Source: Bacteroidota bacterium (GTDB lineage Bacteria > Bacteroidota > Bacteroidia > Cytophagales > Cyclobacteriaceae). From it: a DNA stretch of 8,266 nucleotides. Of this stretch, positions 1 to 5,971 are shown piece after piece. Made by a program: the position numbers and the translations under genes. Within the stretch, counting starts at the first letter, position 1. Every line of letters starts with the position of its first letter. The stretch spans positions 1 through 8,266 of the forward strand of contig JAEYXN010000280.1 of NCBI GenBank assembly GCA_023431285.1, in the 5' to 3' direction. The notes under the pieces were generated by a model. The model made no database searches, was not told where the DNA came from, and saw only the letters and a program-made list of their open reading frames with translations.

Positions 1-85
1 CCTCTGAAACTTTGAGATCGCAACCAAACCAATCGGGCGTACGTAATAAACACACCTGCAGGTCGGAATTGACAAAAGAGAACAG

Positions 86-589
86 ATGGAGTACAAGGCA
101 TCCCTGGATTTAAAATCAAAGATCATCACCGCAGTAGTCTCGGTGTTGTTTATCGGTATTACAGTTTACCATTTGAGATTAGCAAGCATGGCGTCGGGAA
201 GTTTTACAGACCGAGTGGTTCTGGCCTCATCAGTTGTGCTGGTCATTACTGTATTCTTATTCTGTTATCTGTACCGACCCGTAAAGTATGTTGTCGATGA
301 CACCAAAGTGATCGTCAAACGGCCCATTAAAGATCTGACCATCGACCGCAACGATATCCAGGATGCATTCATCCCAAAGAAAGATTCAATGCGATGGACG
401 ATCCGCACTTTCGGCAATGGAGGGCTTTTTGGATATTTCGGAAAGTTCAGGAACAGAACTTACGGTGGGATGACCTGGTACGCTACACGCACTTCAAATT
501 ATCTCATGATTGTGACGAAAGACAATCATAAGATTGTCCTCACCCCTGACGACACTGGAATGGTGAAACACATTCTTAAACGGAAGTGA
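86..589 (+). CDS. Small membrane protein with bacterial PH-like domain
   Basis: The 167-residue product has two predicted membrane helices (about residues 13-30 and 44-62), followed by a soluble domain (about 65-167). That domain resembles the bacterial PH-like domains of small Bacteroidota membrane proteins (bPH_5 type). The features I recognise are the stretch RTFGNGGLFGYFGKF (107-121), YATR (132-135) and the closing LTPDD (152-156), each followed or preceded by short beta-strand-like segments. The soluble domain probably faces the cytoplasm. No reaction is known for the family and I do not infer one. The ATG at 86 directly precedes the first helix region, with a purine-rich AAAAGAGAA just upstream. 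The following lipoprotein gene starts 61 bases downstream on the same strand, so co-transcription is possible but not shown. The assignment to the PH-like family is from memory of motifs. Confidence 0.8.
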   Translation: MEYKASLDLKSKIITAVVSVLFIGITVYHLRLASMASGSFTDRVVLASSVVLVITVFLFCYLYRPVKYVVDDTKVIVKRPIKDLTIDRNDIQDAFIPKKDSMRWTIRTFGNGGLFGYFGKFRNRTYGGMTWYATRTSNYLMIVTKDNHKIVLTPDDTGMVKHILKRK

Positions 590-650
590 CGGCGCTGCCC
601 ATTCCAACGATCAGGCCGGTCATTGGGTCCAATTACAAAAAGCGGACTCC

Positions 651-1049
651 ATGAAAACTCTCCCTCTGTTTGTGATGCTATTGATCCTGTTGGTTTCATG
701 CCGTGAAGATGCAGGCACCACCACTGTGGTGGAGGGTACCTATACCGGACAATTCATGCGATTGGGCCTTACAGAAAGACCCAGCCCATCGAATGTAACA
801 CTGACTCTTGAGGGTGGTAAGTTCACCGGATACAGTGATCAGGCGCGATATCCATCGATATGCAATGGAAGTTATCAGATCAACGGTGGGAAGATTAAAT
901 TCATTAACGAATGTTTCTGGACCGCCGACTTCGACTGGAGCTACATTCTCGGCGGCGAATATGACATTACGATTCGAGATAGAAAGATCGATCTGATCCA
1001 GGAAATAAATGGAGAGAGTAATTTTTATCAACTCGAATTGCAGCGATAG
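651..1049 (+). CDS. Small predicted lipoprotein, unknown function
   Basis: The 132-residue product begins with a short lysine-containing n-region, a leucine-rich core and a lipobox LLVSC with the cysteine at residue 17. Signal peptidase II processing and lipid anchoring are therefore predicted. The mature part (about 115 residues) is rich in alternating strand-like segments (GTYTGQF, VTLTLEGGKF, GSYQINGGKIKF, GEYDITI, FYQLEL). This suggests a small all-beta, lipocalin-like fold. Two further cysteines, C71 and C88, could form a disulfide outside the cytoplasm. I do not recognise a named family. The ATG at 651 gives a complete signal sequence and AAAAAGCGG lies about 7 bases upstream. A long reverse-strand reading frame overlaps this gene, but it lacks any recognisable protein features. 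Confidence 0.75.
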   Translation: MKTLPLFVMLLILLVSCREDAGTTTVVEGTYTGQFMRLGLTERPSPSNVTLTLEGGKFTGYSDQARYPSICNGSYQINGGKIKFINECFWTADFDWSYILGGEYDITIRDRKIDLIQEINGESNFYQLELQR

Positions 1050-1220
1050 CTTCCGCCGGATATGATGTATCCTGAAAGCCACCCCGCATAGAGCACCATC
1101 TGACACTGCAACAACGGTACGGATAGAACAAATAGGTCGGAAGTTCTCAATTTGATGGATATCCAACCATGGTTATGCAACAGCCCCCGAGTCTATTCTC
1201 CACATATTTTAATTCCGGCT

Positions 1221-1251
1221 TTCGTCATTTGATCACATTTCTTTACCTTCG
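1221..1251 (+). promoter_or_regulatory. Candidate Bacteroidota-type promoter for the beta-barrel gene
   Basis: TACCTTCG (1244-1251) differs by one base from the TAnnTTTG -7 element of Bacteroidota. TTCG (1221-1224) differs by one base from the TTTG -33 element, and 19 bases separate them, which fits the usual spacing. Transcription would start near 1258 and give a leader of about 115 bases. A perfect TTTG also occurs at 1228-1231, but it is only 12 bases from the -7 box, which is too close. The call is pattern matching only. Confidence 0.35.
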
Positions 1252-1315
1252 TTCGTCGCGAAGCTGTGAAGAAACCGTTAGCTGAACGTGGCTGAATATT
1301 AAAAACATGACCCCT

Positions 1316-1347
1316 GACCGGGCCAGAATCGTCTAAAAAACCCGGTC
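1316..1347 (+). repeat. Inverted repeat in the leader of the beta-barrel gene
   Basis: GACCGGG (1316-1322) and CCCGGTC (1341-1347) are perfectly complementary over 7 G/C-rich base pairs, with an 18-base loop ending in six A residues. The hairpin ends 24 bases before the start codon at 1372. No T-tract follows the stem, so it is not a typical terminator. It could be a leader structure affecting translation or an operator-like palindrome, or it could be chance. Confidence 0.4.
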
Positions 1348-1371
1348 CGTTAAACCGCAACCTAACAACCA

Positions 1372-2601
1372 ATGAAAAAATCCATTTTACTTCTCATCCT
1401 GACCTGCATTGCAGGAGCAGGCTTCTCCCAGTCTGATTACAGAAAAGGCTATGTGATAACCAACGCACGGGATACACTACGTGGACTGGTGAACTATCAG
1501 GAGAGTGCAAAAATGTTTAAGTCTTGCGACTTCAAGGCCTCCAGAGACAGGGAAACAGTTTCTTACGATGCCCAGTCCATATTCGGCTATGGTTTCGAAA
1601 ATGACAAGTTCTATCAATCCAGGGAGATTGTACTCAACAACGAGCCGGCTGAAACTGTCTTTCTGGAAGTAGTAGTGAAAGGCCTCCTGAGCTTATACAA
1701 ATTCCAGAGTACCTACTTCGTCGAAAAAGGAACAGAAGGTCTTCAACAGCTGATGAATGAAACAAGAGAGGTAGTTATTAATGATCAACGAGTAATGCAA
1801 AACTCGAACCAGCATATCGGAACAATGAACCGGCTTGTGTTTGACTGCGTGGAAATGAGAGAAAAGGTCCAGAAAATCACTTTGAACGAAAAGGCCCTGA
1901 CCAACTTTGTTGAGGACTACAATAGATGCAAAGGAGAAACGAGCGCAACTTTCAAAGAGGAGAAACCATGGACGCGATTCGCCGGCGGATTCGCAGTAGG
2001 ATTGAACAACTCTCAAATAGAATTTGATGTAGTCCCAGGGTTTGAGCACCTGGGTGGTGATTTCGAAATTGCACGGTCAGTTATGGTGGGGCTCACGGTT
2101 GACATGTTCTCACCACGACTAAGTGAACGATTCTCCCTTCACGCAGATTTTCTGTATCTGAATTCAAGTTATCATAACTACCATATCCATGACAGAGCTT
2201 ATTCAATTGAGCGAAACGACGTGACCATTGACATCAAGCAGTTCAAGATTCCAATTGGAGCCCGTTATACTTTCCCGGAACGGAAGATCACTCCCTTCAT
2301 TAACGCTGGATTATCCTTGACACTTCACCTGAGTTCTGGTTCAAAGTGGGTACAGGAAATTGAGTCAAAATCAAACCCTGTGTTCAATACCTACGAACGC
2401 GAAGCTTTGGAAATAACAAACCGACCTCTTGGATTCTGGGGTGGCCTTGGCGTAATGGGCTCAATCAGCTCTAAATTGAACGCCTTTGTCGAAATCAGAT
2501 ATGAGAAAGCCGAAGGGATCACTAAATATACTGTGGACGAATTGGATGTAGATTCTAAAATCACGAATCTCCAGGTGTTTATCGGAATCAGGACTAAGTA
2601 A
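1372..2601 (+). CDS. Outer-membrane beta-barrel protein with Bacteroidota N-terminal domain
   Basis: The 409-residue product has a clear signal peptide (MKKS, hydrophobic core, likely cleavage near GFSQ, residue 20). Residues about 21-195 form a domain I recognise from Bacteroidota outer-membrane proteins: GYVITNARDTLRGLVNY (26-42), a YDAQSIFGYGF stretch (65-75), a VFLEVVVKGLLSLYKF stretch (96-111) and a cysteine-containing helical part, DCVEMREKV...YNRCKGE (158-189). Residues about 200-409 are alternating amphipathic strands with glycine and aromatic residues (GGFAVGLNNS, FSLHADFLYLNSSYH, IPIGARYTF, PFINAGLSLTLHLSS, FVEIRYEKAEG) and a final strand NLQVFIGIRTK, as in 8- to 10-stranded PorT/OmpW-like barrels. 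It probably sits in the outer membrane; its ligand or partner is unknown. The ATG at 1372 lies in an A-rich context without a Shine-Dalgarno sequence, which is normal for this phylum. Confidence 0.85.
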   Translation: MKKSILLLILTCIAGAGFSQSDYRKGYVITNARDTLRGLVNYQESAKMFKSCDFKASRDRETVSYDAQSIFGYGFENDKFYQSREIVLNNEPAETVFLEVVVKGLLSLYKFQSTYFVEKGTEGLQQLMNETREVVINDQRVMQNSNQHIGTMNRLVFDCVEMREKVQKITLNEKALTNFVEDYNRCKGETSATFKEEKPWTRFAGGFAVGLNNSQIEFDVVPGFEHLGGDFEIARSVMVGLTVDMFSPRLSERFSLHADFLYLNSSYHNYHIHDRAYSIERNDVTIDIKQFKIPIGARYTFPERKITPFINAGLSLTLHLSSGSKWVQEIESKSNPVFNTYEREALEITNRPLGFWGGLGVMGSISSKLNAFVEIRYEKAEGITKYTVDELDVDSKITNLQVFIGIRTK

Positions 2602-2744
2602 CGCCAGCGTCAACACTAACGATTCAGCGCAATAGTCAGATTCAATTTAAGATTCGAGGTTATCATCAGGGGGATCGTCGTTGACCTTAACCTGAAAATG
2701 GGAGAAAGAGCCTTTACACTGTGTCTAAAAATCATTGTAATGAT

Positions 2745-3261
2745 ATGATAATCCGGTACCTTAAACTGGCCCTCCGACACCTGGTGAGAAACAAGCTCTT
2801 CTCCCTGATCAACATCTTCGGCCTGTCGGTGAGTATTGCGTCGTTCGCGGCTATCGTGATGTACATAAGGTTCGAAGTCAGTTTTGTCAGGTTTCACGAA
2901 AACAGCAATGAGATATATCGTGTTGGTTTGATGCGATAATCAAACGGCGAGTTGATCGAAACTTCAGCAAAACCTTTCCGGGTGTCAGAAAGTTGTTGAG
3001 AGAAAACTTCCCTGAGGTGCCCTCCTATCCTCTTTCAATTATGCAACCTATCAACAAGGGGGATTGAACGCTGGGATTAATCCGGCAGAAGCGTTGCAAC
3101 TGATAGAGAAAGCATGGATAGCCAGTTTCCCCGATCGTCCTTTCGAATATTCCTTGATGAATCTATGGACGTATCCTAGACATCGACTCCCCAAAGTTTT
3201 TTGTTGTAGCCTTGGCGGATTCACTCTTTTTACCGTACTTTGGATTACAAAGCACTTTTAA
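2745..3261 (+). pseudogene. Decayed FtsX/MacB-like ABC transporter permease relic
   Basis: The first piece (from ATG 2745) reads MIIRYLKLALRHLVRNKLF, then SLINIFGLSVSIASFAAIVMY and FHENSNEIYRV. This is the standard N-terminus (first helix and start of the extracytoplasmic domain) of the roughly 800-residue permeases common in Cytophagales. It ends at a TAA (2937-2939), yet the same frame continues as NGELIETSAK. After the A-run at 2969-2972 the family text resumes one frame over: KTFPGVRKLLRENFPEV (2969-3019). From about 3067 a third frame gives NAGINPAEALQLIEKAW and FPDRPFEYS. The expected FLDESMD follows in another frame (3150-3170), then RLPKVF and LGGFTLFTVL (3184-3240), matching the start of the second helix. 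Most of the first extracytoplasmic domain (roughly 200 residues) and everything after the second helix are missing. A GTG at 2721 could extend the first piece, but ATG 2745 matches the family start. The product cannot be a working permease. Confidence 0.88.
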
Positions 3262-3333
3262 ATAGCATTCAAACAAAAACGGTCTGCACTTATATTATTG
3301 ACCTACAGCACTTTAATCGAACCAAGTACAACA

Positions 3334-3618
3334 ATGAAAAACAAGGGAATCGTCGTTACACTCGCAGTAGTAGCACTTCTTCTGCTCATCCCACTCATCG
3401 CAATGCAGTTTACGAATGAAGTCCAGTGGACTCTTTCCGACTTCGTTTTAATGGGAATTCTCCTGACTGGGACAGGGCTTCTTCTTAACCTTGCCATCAG
3501 AAAGATCAGGGCAACGACAACGCGGTTCCTCGTCGGTGGTGCCATCCTTCTCACGTTCCTTCTGATCTGGGCAGAACTTGCCGTAGGAATATTCGGCTCA
3601 CCGTTCGCCGGATCTTAA
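3334..3618 (+). CDS. 94-residue membrane protein with three predicted helices
   Basis: The product has three hydrophobic segments at about residues 7-24 (TLAVVALLLLIPLIAM), 34-52 (FVLMGILLTGTGLLLNLAI) and 65-88 (FLVGGAILLTFLLIWAELAVGIFG). It looks like a small family of conserved bacterial membrane proteins characterised by IPLIAMQFTNEVQW, then DF, then LIWAELAVGIFGSPFAGS at the C-terminus. I recall this pattern from unnamed proteins but know no function. I chose ATG 3334 over the in-frame TTG at 3298 because it gives a clean MKNK start, and the extra 12 residues look unlike coding sequence. The gene follows the permease relic and precedes the acyltransferase gene by 82 bases. Whether it shares a transcript with either neighbour cannot be told. 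Confidence 0.75.
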   Translation: MKNKGIVVTLAVVALLLLIPLIAMQFTNEVQWTLSDFVLMGILLTGTGLLLNLAIRKIRATTTRFLVGGAILLTFLLIWAELAVGIFGSPFAGS

Positions 3619-3653
3619 AGGCATCACTATGAGTTTTAAGTGTCGCGGTGCTT

Positions 3654-3685
3654 GTTGATATTACTCCAAAATCGGCATACCTTCC
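3654..3685 (+). promoter_or_regulatory. Candidate promoter for the acyltransferase gene
   Basis: TACCTTCC (3678-3685) resembles the Bacteroidota -7 element TAnnTTTG with two mismatches. GTTG (3654-3657) resembles the -33 TTTG with 20 bases between. The predicted start of transcription would be only about 10 bases before ATG 3701, giving a very short leader. The match is weak. Confidence 0.25.
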
Positions 3686-3700
3686 GGACTCGTACCGCAC

Positions 3701-4837
3701 ATGACCGAACTGAGTGCCACCTTCGCGGATTCAAAGAAACACTTTCTGATTCTCGATGCCCTTAGGGGTGTCGCCGCAATCACAGTTGTCGTATTCCACG
3801 TTCTTGAAGTCTACTCCGGTGGAGATCACGTCGCGCAACTCATCAATCATGGTTACCTCGCCGTAGATTTCTTCTTCATGCTTTCCGGATACGTCATGGC
3901 TCACGCATATGACGACCGTTGGGACAGGATGACACTGAAAGATTTTTTTAAAAGAAGGTTAATCCGTTTGCATCCGATGATCATCCTTGGGATGACTGTC
4001 GGAGCTCTGTGTTTTTATTTTGGAGAATCCGACTACTTCCCAAAGATCGCTGACACTACCGTGTGGCAGCTTATCATCGTTACGCTGATCGGATATACAT
4101 TGCTTCCCCTTCCAAAGTCAATGGACATTCGGGGATGGAGTGAAATGCATCCACTGAACGGACCCGCATGGTCATTATTCCTGGAATACATCGCCAACGT
4201 ACTGCATGCATTTATCCTCAGAAAACTTTCCAGGCTCATACTCGGAATACTCGTGTTCATCGCTGGCGCAGCACTGATCCACCTGGCCGTGACTAGTCCT
4301 AATGGGGACCTCATTGGTGGATGGGCCCTTGATGCCGAACAACTTAGAATCGGTTTTACACGCCTCATGTTTCCCTACATGGCTGGGATGCTGCTACGAA
4401 GAGTTGTCAGGGTAAACGAAGGAAGAAGTACTTTTTTATTGACGAGCTTTTTGCTCGTGCTTGTTCTCGTGTTCCCCAGGATAGGCGGATACGACAACAG
4501 GTGGGCCAATGGTCTTTATGATTCTCTATCCGTGATCATCATGTTTCCCATCATTGTGTATCTGGGAGCCATCGGACAAGTGAAAGGAGCCTTCGCTGAA
4601 AAGACCTGCAAATTCCTCGGCGACATTTCGTATCCAATCTATATACTGCATTTTCCCTTTACCTATGTTTTTTATGCATGGGTTACTGAGAATAGTATTC
4701 CTATCGGGCAGGGTGCCGCTGTGGGAATGGTTCTGTTACTCCTCATGATCATCTTCTCATATGCTGCACTGAAACTTTTTGACGAGCCTGTGAGAAAATA
4801 CCTCGTCGGAAGGTTTATGCGTTCCCAGCGTAAATAG
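3701..4837 (+). CDS. Acyltransferase 3 family integral membrane protein (OafA/YrhL-like)
   Basis: The 378-residue product has the length and layout of the acyltransferase-3 family: about ten membrane helices and short conserved loops. Recognisable parts are LDALRGVAAITVVVFHVLE (18-36, with the family's conserved R22 and H33), GYLAVDFFFMLSGYVMAHAY (51-70), FFKRRLIRLHP (82-92), NGPAWSLFLEYIAN (153-166) and FLGDISYPIYILHFPF (305-320). Members usually move an acetyl or other acyl group from a cytoplasmic donor to sugars or lipids of the cell surface. The acceptor here cannot be deduced, because no polysaccharide or lipid-synthesis genes lie beside it. No SGNH hydrolase domain is fused at the C-terminus. 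The next gene begins 6 bases after the stop, indicating a shared transcript. Confidence 0.93.
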   Translation: MTELSATFADSKKHFLILDALRGVAAITVVVFHVLEVYSGGDHVAQLINHGYLAVDFFFMLSGYVMAHAYDDRWDRMTLKDFFKRRLIRLHPMIILGMTVGALCFYFGESDYFPKIADTTVWQLIIVTLIGYTLLPLPKSMDIRGWSEMHPLNGPAWSLFLEYIANVLHAFILRKLSRLILGILVFIAGAALIHLAVTSPNGDLIGGWALDAEQLRIGFTRLMFPYMAGMLLRRVVRVNEGRSTFLLTSFLLVLVLVFPRIGGYDNRWANGLYDSLSVIIMFPIIVYLGAIGQVKGAFAEKTCKFLGDISYPIYILHFPFTYVFYAWVTENSIPIGQGAAVGMVLLLLMIIFSYAALKLFDEPVRKYLVGRFMRSQRK

Positions 4838-4843
4838 CAACAG

Positions 4844-5434
4844 ATGGAAAAGATTACCGAGACATACAACGACATTACTTGCGTTTACATGAAGGACCGG
4901 ACTTCATGGAGACGGTGGCTCACGAAAAATCATCATAAAGAAAAATCTGTCTGGCTGATCATACACCACAAGAACAGCGCAACGCCCAGCATATACTACG
5001 ACGAAGCAGTAGAGGAAGCGTTGTGTTTCGGATGGATCGACAGCACAGCGCGGAAGAGGGACGAAAAAAGTAAGTACCAGTACTTCACAGCAAGAAAGCC
5101 AAATAGCAACTGGAGCAAGCTCAACCGGCAACGCGCGGAAAGCATGATCCAGCAACAGAAGATGACACCGGCAGGACAAGCGATGATAGACCTTGCTATC
5201 AGCAATGGCGCCTGGACCGCTTCAGATTCTCTTGAAGGCCCGCTCCCACCCGACCTGGCTAAAGCCTTCGACAAAAGTAAGACAGCCTTCAAAAACTTCA
5301 ATGCATTTCCTCCTTCCGCCAGGAAACTGATTGTCGGATGGGTCTTAAGCGCGAAGAGACCCGAAACCCGCAAAGGTCGGATCAGGAAGGTAATTGCTCT
5401 GGCAAAGAAGAATCTCCGTGCCTTCCCGCCCTGA
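4844..5434 (+). CDS. YdeI/OmpD-associated family protein
   Basis: The 196-residue soluble protein has no signal peptide. It shows the family's N-terminal block (SWRRWLTKNHHKEKSVWLII, 21-40), the strongly conserved YDEAVEEALCFGWIDS (52-67) and QYFTARKPNSNWSKLN (79-94), and a C-terminal basic helical part including NAFPPSARKLIVGWVLSAKR (153-172), often labelled the OmdA or bacteriocin-protection domain. The name comes from Salmonella/E. coli relatives associated with outer-membrane porin and antimicrobial-peptide resistance phenotypes. The biochemical activity is unclear and should not be assumed here. The length is typical. The ATG at 4844 follows the acyltransferase stop by 6 bases, so translation coupling is likely. 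No strong ribosome-binding sequence is visible. Confidence 0.9.
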   Translation: MEKITETYNDITCVYMKDRTSWRRWLTKNHHKEKSVWLIIHHKNSATPSIYYDEAVEEALCFGWIDSTARKRDEKSKYQYFTARKPNSNWSKLNRQRAESMIQQQKMTPAGQAMIDLAISNGAWTASDSLEGPLPPDLAKAFDKSKTAFKNFNAFPPSARKLIVGWVLSAKRPETRKGRIRKVIALAKKNLRAFPP

Positions 5435-5484
5435 TAGTTCATTTGCAATGTCACGGTGTAGATAAGGCATTCTGAAAAACGTGT

Positions 5485-5492
5485 TATCTTAG
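5485..5492 (+). promoter_or_regulatory. Possible -7 element before the lipoprotein gene
   Basis: TATCTTAG matches the Bacteroidota -7 pattern TAnnTTTG except at one base and lies 20 bases before the start codon at 5513. No good TTTG-like -33 element is found at the expected distance, so this is only a half-site. An AAAGG (5499-5503) between it and the start could serve as a ribosome-binding sequence. Confidence 0.2.
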
Positions 5493-5512
5493 AGTAACAA
5501 AGGTTATGATGT

Positions 5513-5914
5513 ATGAAAAAGATCTGTCACATCCTCTGGATTCTTATCATGGCCGCATGTTCGCTGCCGGAATCAAAGCCTCTCAAACTGGAAAAAGACG
5601 TTGAGCAACTGACAAGTGAGCTTAAGCAACTCAGCAATTTCGCCGACGCCAAAGTAAAGTGGAGCATACGCACTGTTGAAGAGAAAACAGAAAGTCAGCT
5701 GACCATCGAATTGTTTGATGGCGTAAATGTCCCTCAGAATGAAATTCAGCTTCGCGATCTGGGAAGGGAAGCGTCAAAAGTGGTCGCGAACTCGATATCA
5801 AACGAGGATGATTACGATGTCTTCAAAGTTGTCTTCGTGCAAAAGTTCAGCGCCGGAATTGCCAGCGCATCGATCACGAAAGATTTCGAATACACCGTAG
5901 ACGAGCTTAAGTAA
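5513..5914 (+). CDS. Small predicted lipoprotein, unknown function
   Basis: The 133-residue product begins MKKICHILWILIMAACS with a likely lipobox cysteine at residue 16. The -3 residue is M rather than the usual L, so lipidation is likely but not certain. After a short linker, residues about 24-42 form a charged helix with heptad-like leucines (LEKDVEQLTSELKQL). Then come mixed alpha/beta segments (KVKWSIRTVEE, QLTIELFDG, YDVFKVVFVQKF) and a closing SASITKDFEYTVDELK. I know similar unnamed lipoproteins with a 'tyr-asp...val-val-phe' strand and a terminal F.Y...EL, but no function. Two ATGs at 5506 and 5509 lie just upstream in another frame; ATG 5513 is preferred because only its frame yields the signal sequence. 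It converges with the peptidase gene. Confidence 0.75.
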   Translation: MKKICHILWILIMAACSLPESKPLKLEKDVEQLTSELKQLSNFADAKVKWSIRTVEEKTESQLTIELFDGVNVPQNEIQLRDLGREASKVVANSISNEDDYDVFKVVFVQKFSAGIASASITKDFEYTVDELK

Positions 5915-5929
5915 TTGGATTGAATATAT

Positions 5930-5962
5930 CGTAAACAAGAAAGTCCGGCTTGTTCCGGACTT
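5930..5962 (-). terminator. Intrinsic terminator of the M28 peptidase gene, possibly two-way
   Basis: AAGTCCGG (5941-5948) and CCGGACTT (5955-5962) form a perfect 8-base-pair stem with a 6-base loop. Read on the - strand, the hairpin begins 9 bases after the peptidase stop codon and is followed by TTTCTTGTTTA, an acceptable U-rich tail. Read on the + strand, it lies 26 bases after the lipoprotein stop but is followed by ATGG rather than Ts, so termination in that direction would be weaker. Its position between two convergent genes fits a shared terminator. Confidence 0.65.
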
Positions 5963-5971
5963 ATGGTTGAG

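Larger units (their letters stand above)
1050..1371. other. 322-base intergenic region, no gene recognised
   Basis: No reading frame here has a recognisable product. Short frames run into stops in all three forward frames, and the reverse frame crossing from the lipoprotein gene looks like a shadow. The right half, near the beta-barrel gene, holds a weak promoter candidate (1221-1251) and a 7-base-pair hairpin in the presumed leader (1316-1347). I see nothing definite in 1050-1200. Confidence 0.6.

Noticed and set aside
38..63. Palindromes CGTACG (38-43) and ACCTGCAGGT (54-63) at the left edge
   Set aside because: Short palindromes like these occur by chance, and no repeat or operator context supports them.
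696..1166. 156-residue reverse-strand reading frame across the small lipoprotein gene
   Set aside because: It is antisense to a gene with a good lipobox and shows no recognisable domain, signal peptide or sensible composition.
3064..3261. Separate 65-residue protein
   Set aside because: Its sequence is the middle of a permease family protein with no proper start. It is part of the pseudogene.
3298..3333. TTG start giving 12 extra residues on the small membrane protein
   Set aside because: ATG 3334 fits the family-like MKNK start, and the extra residues have no membrane or signal character.
4033..4368. Reverse-strand reading frame inside the acyltransferase gene
   Set aside because: It is a shadow of a well-supported gene and has no family features.
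5483..5498. GTTA...TAAC inverted repeat before the second lipoprotein gene
   Set aside because: It has only four base pairs and overlaps the possible -7 box. It is too weak to call an operator.
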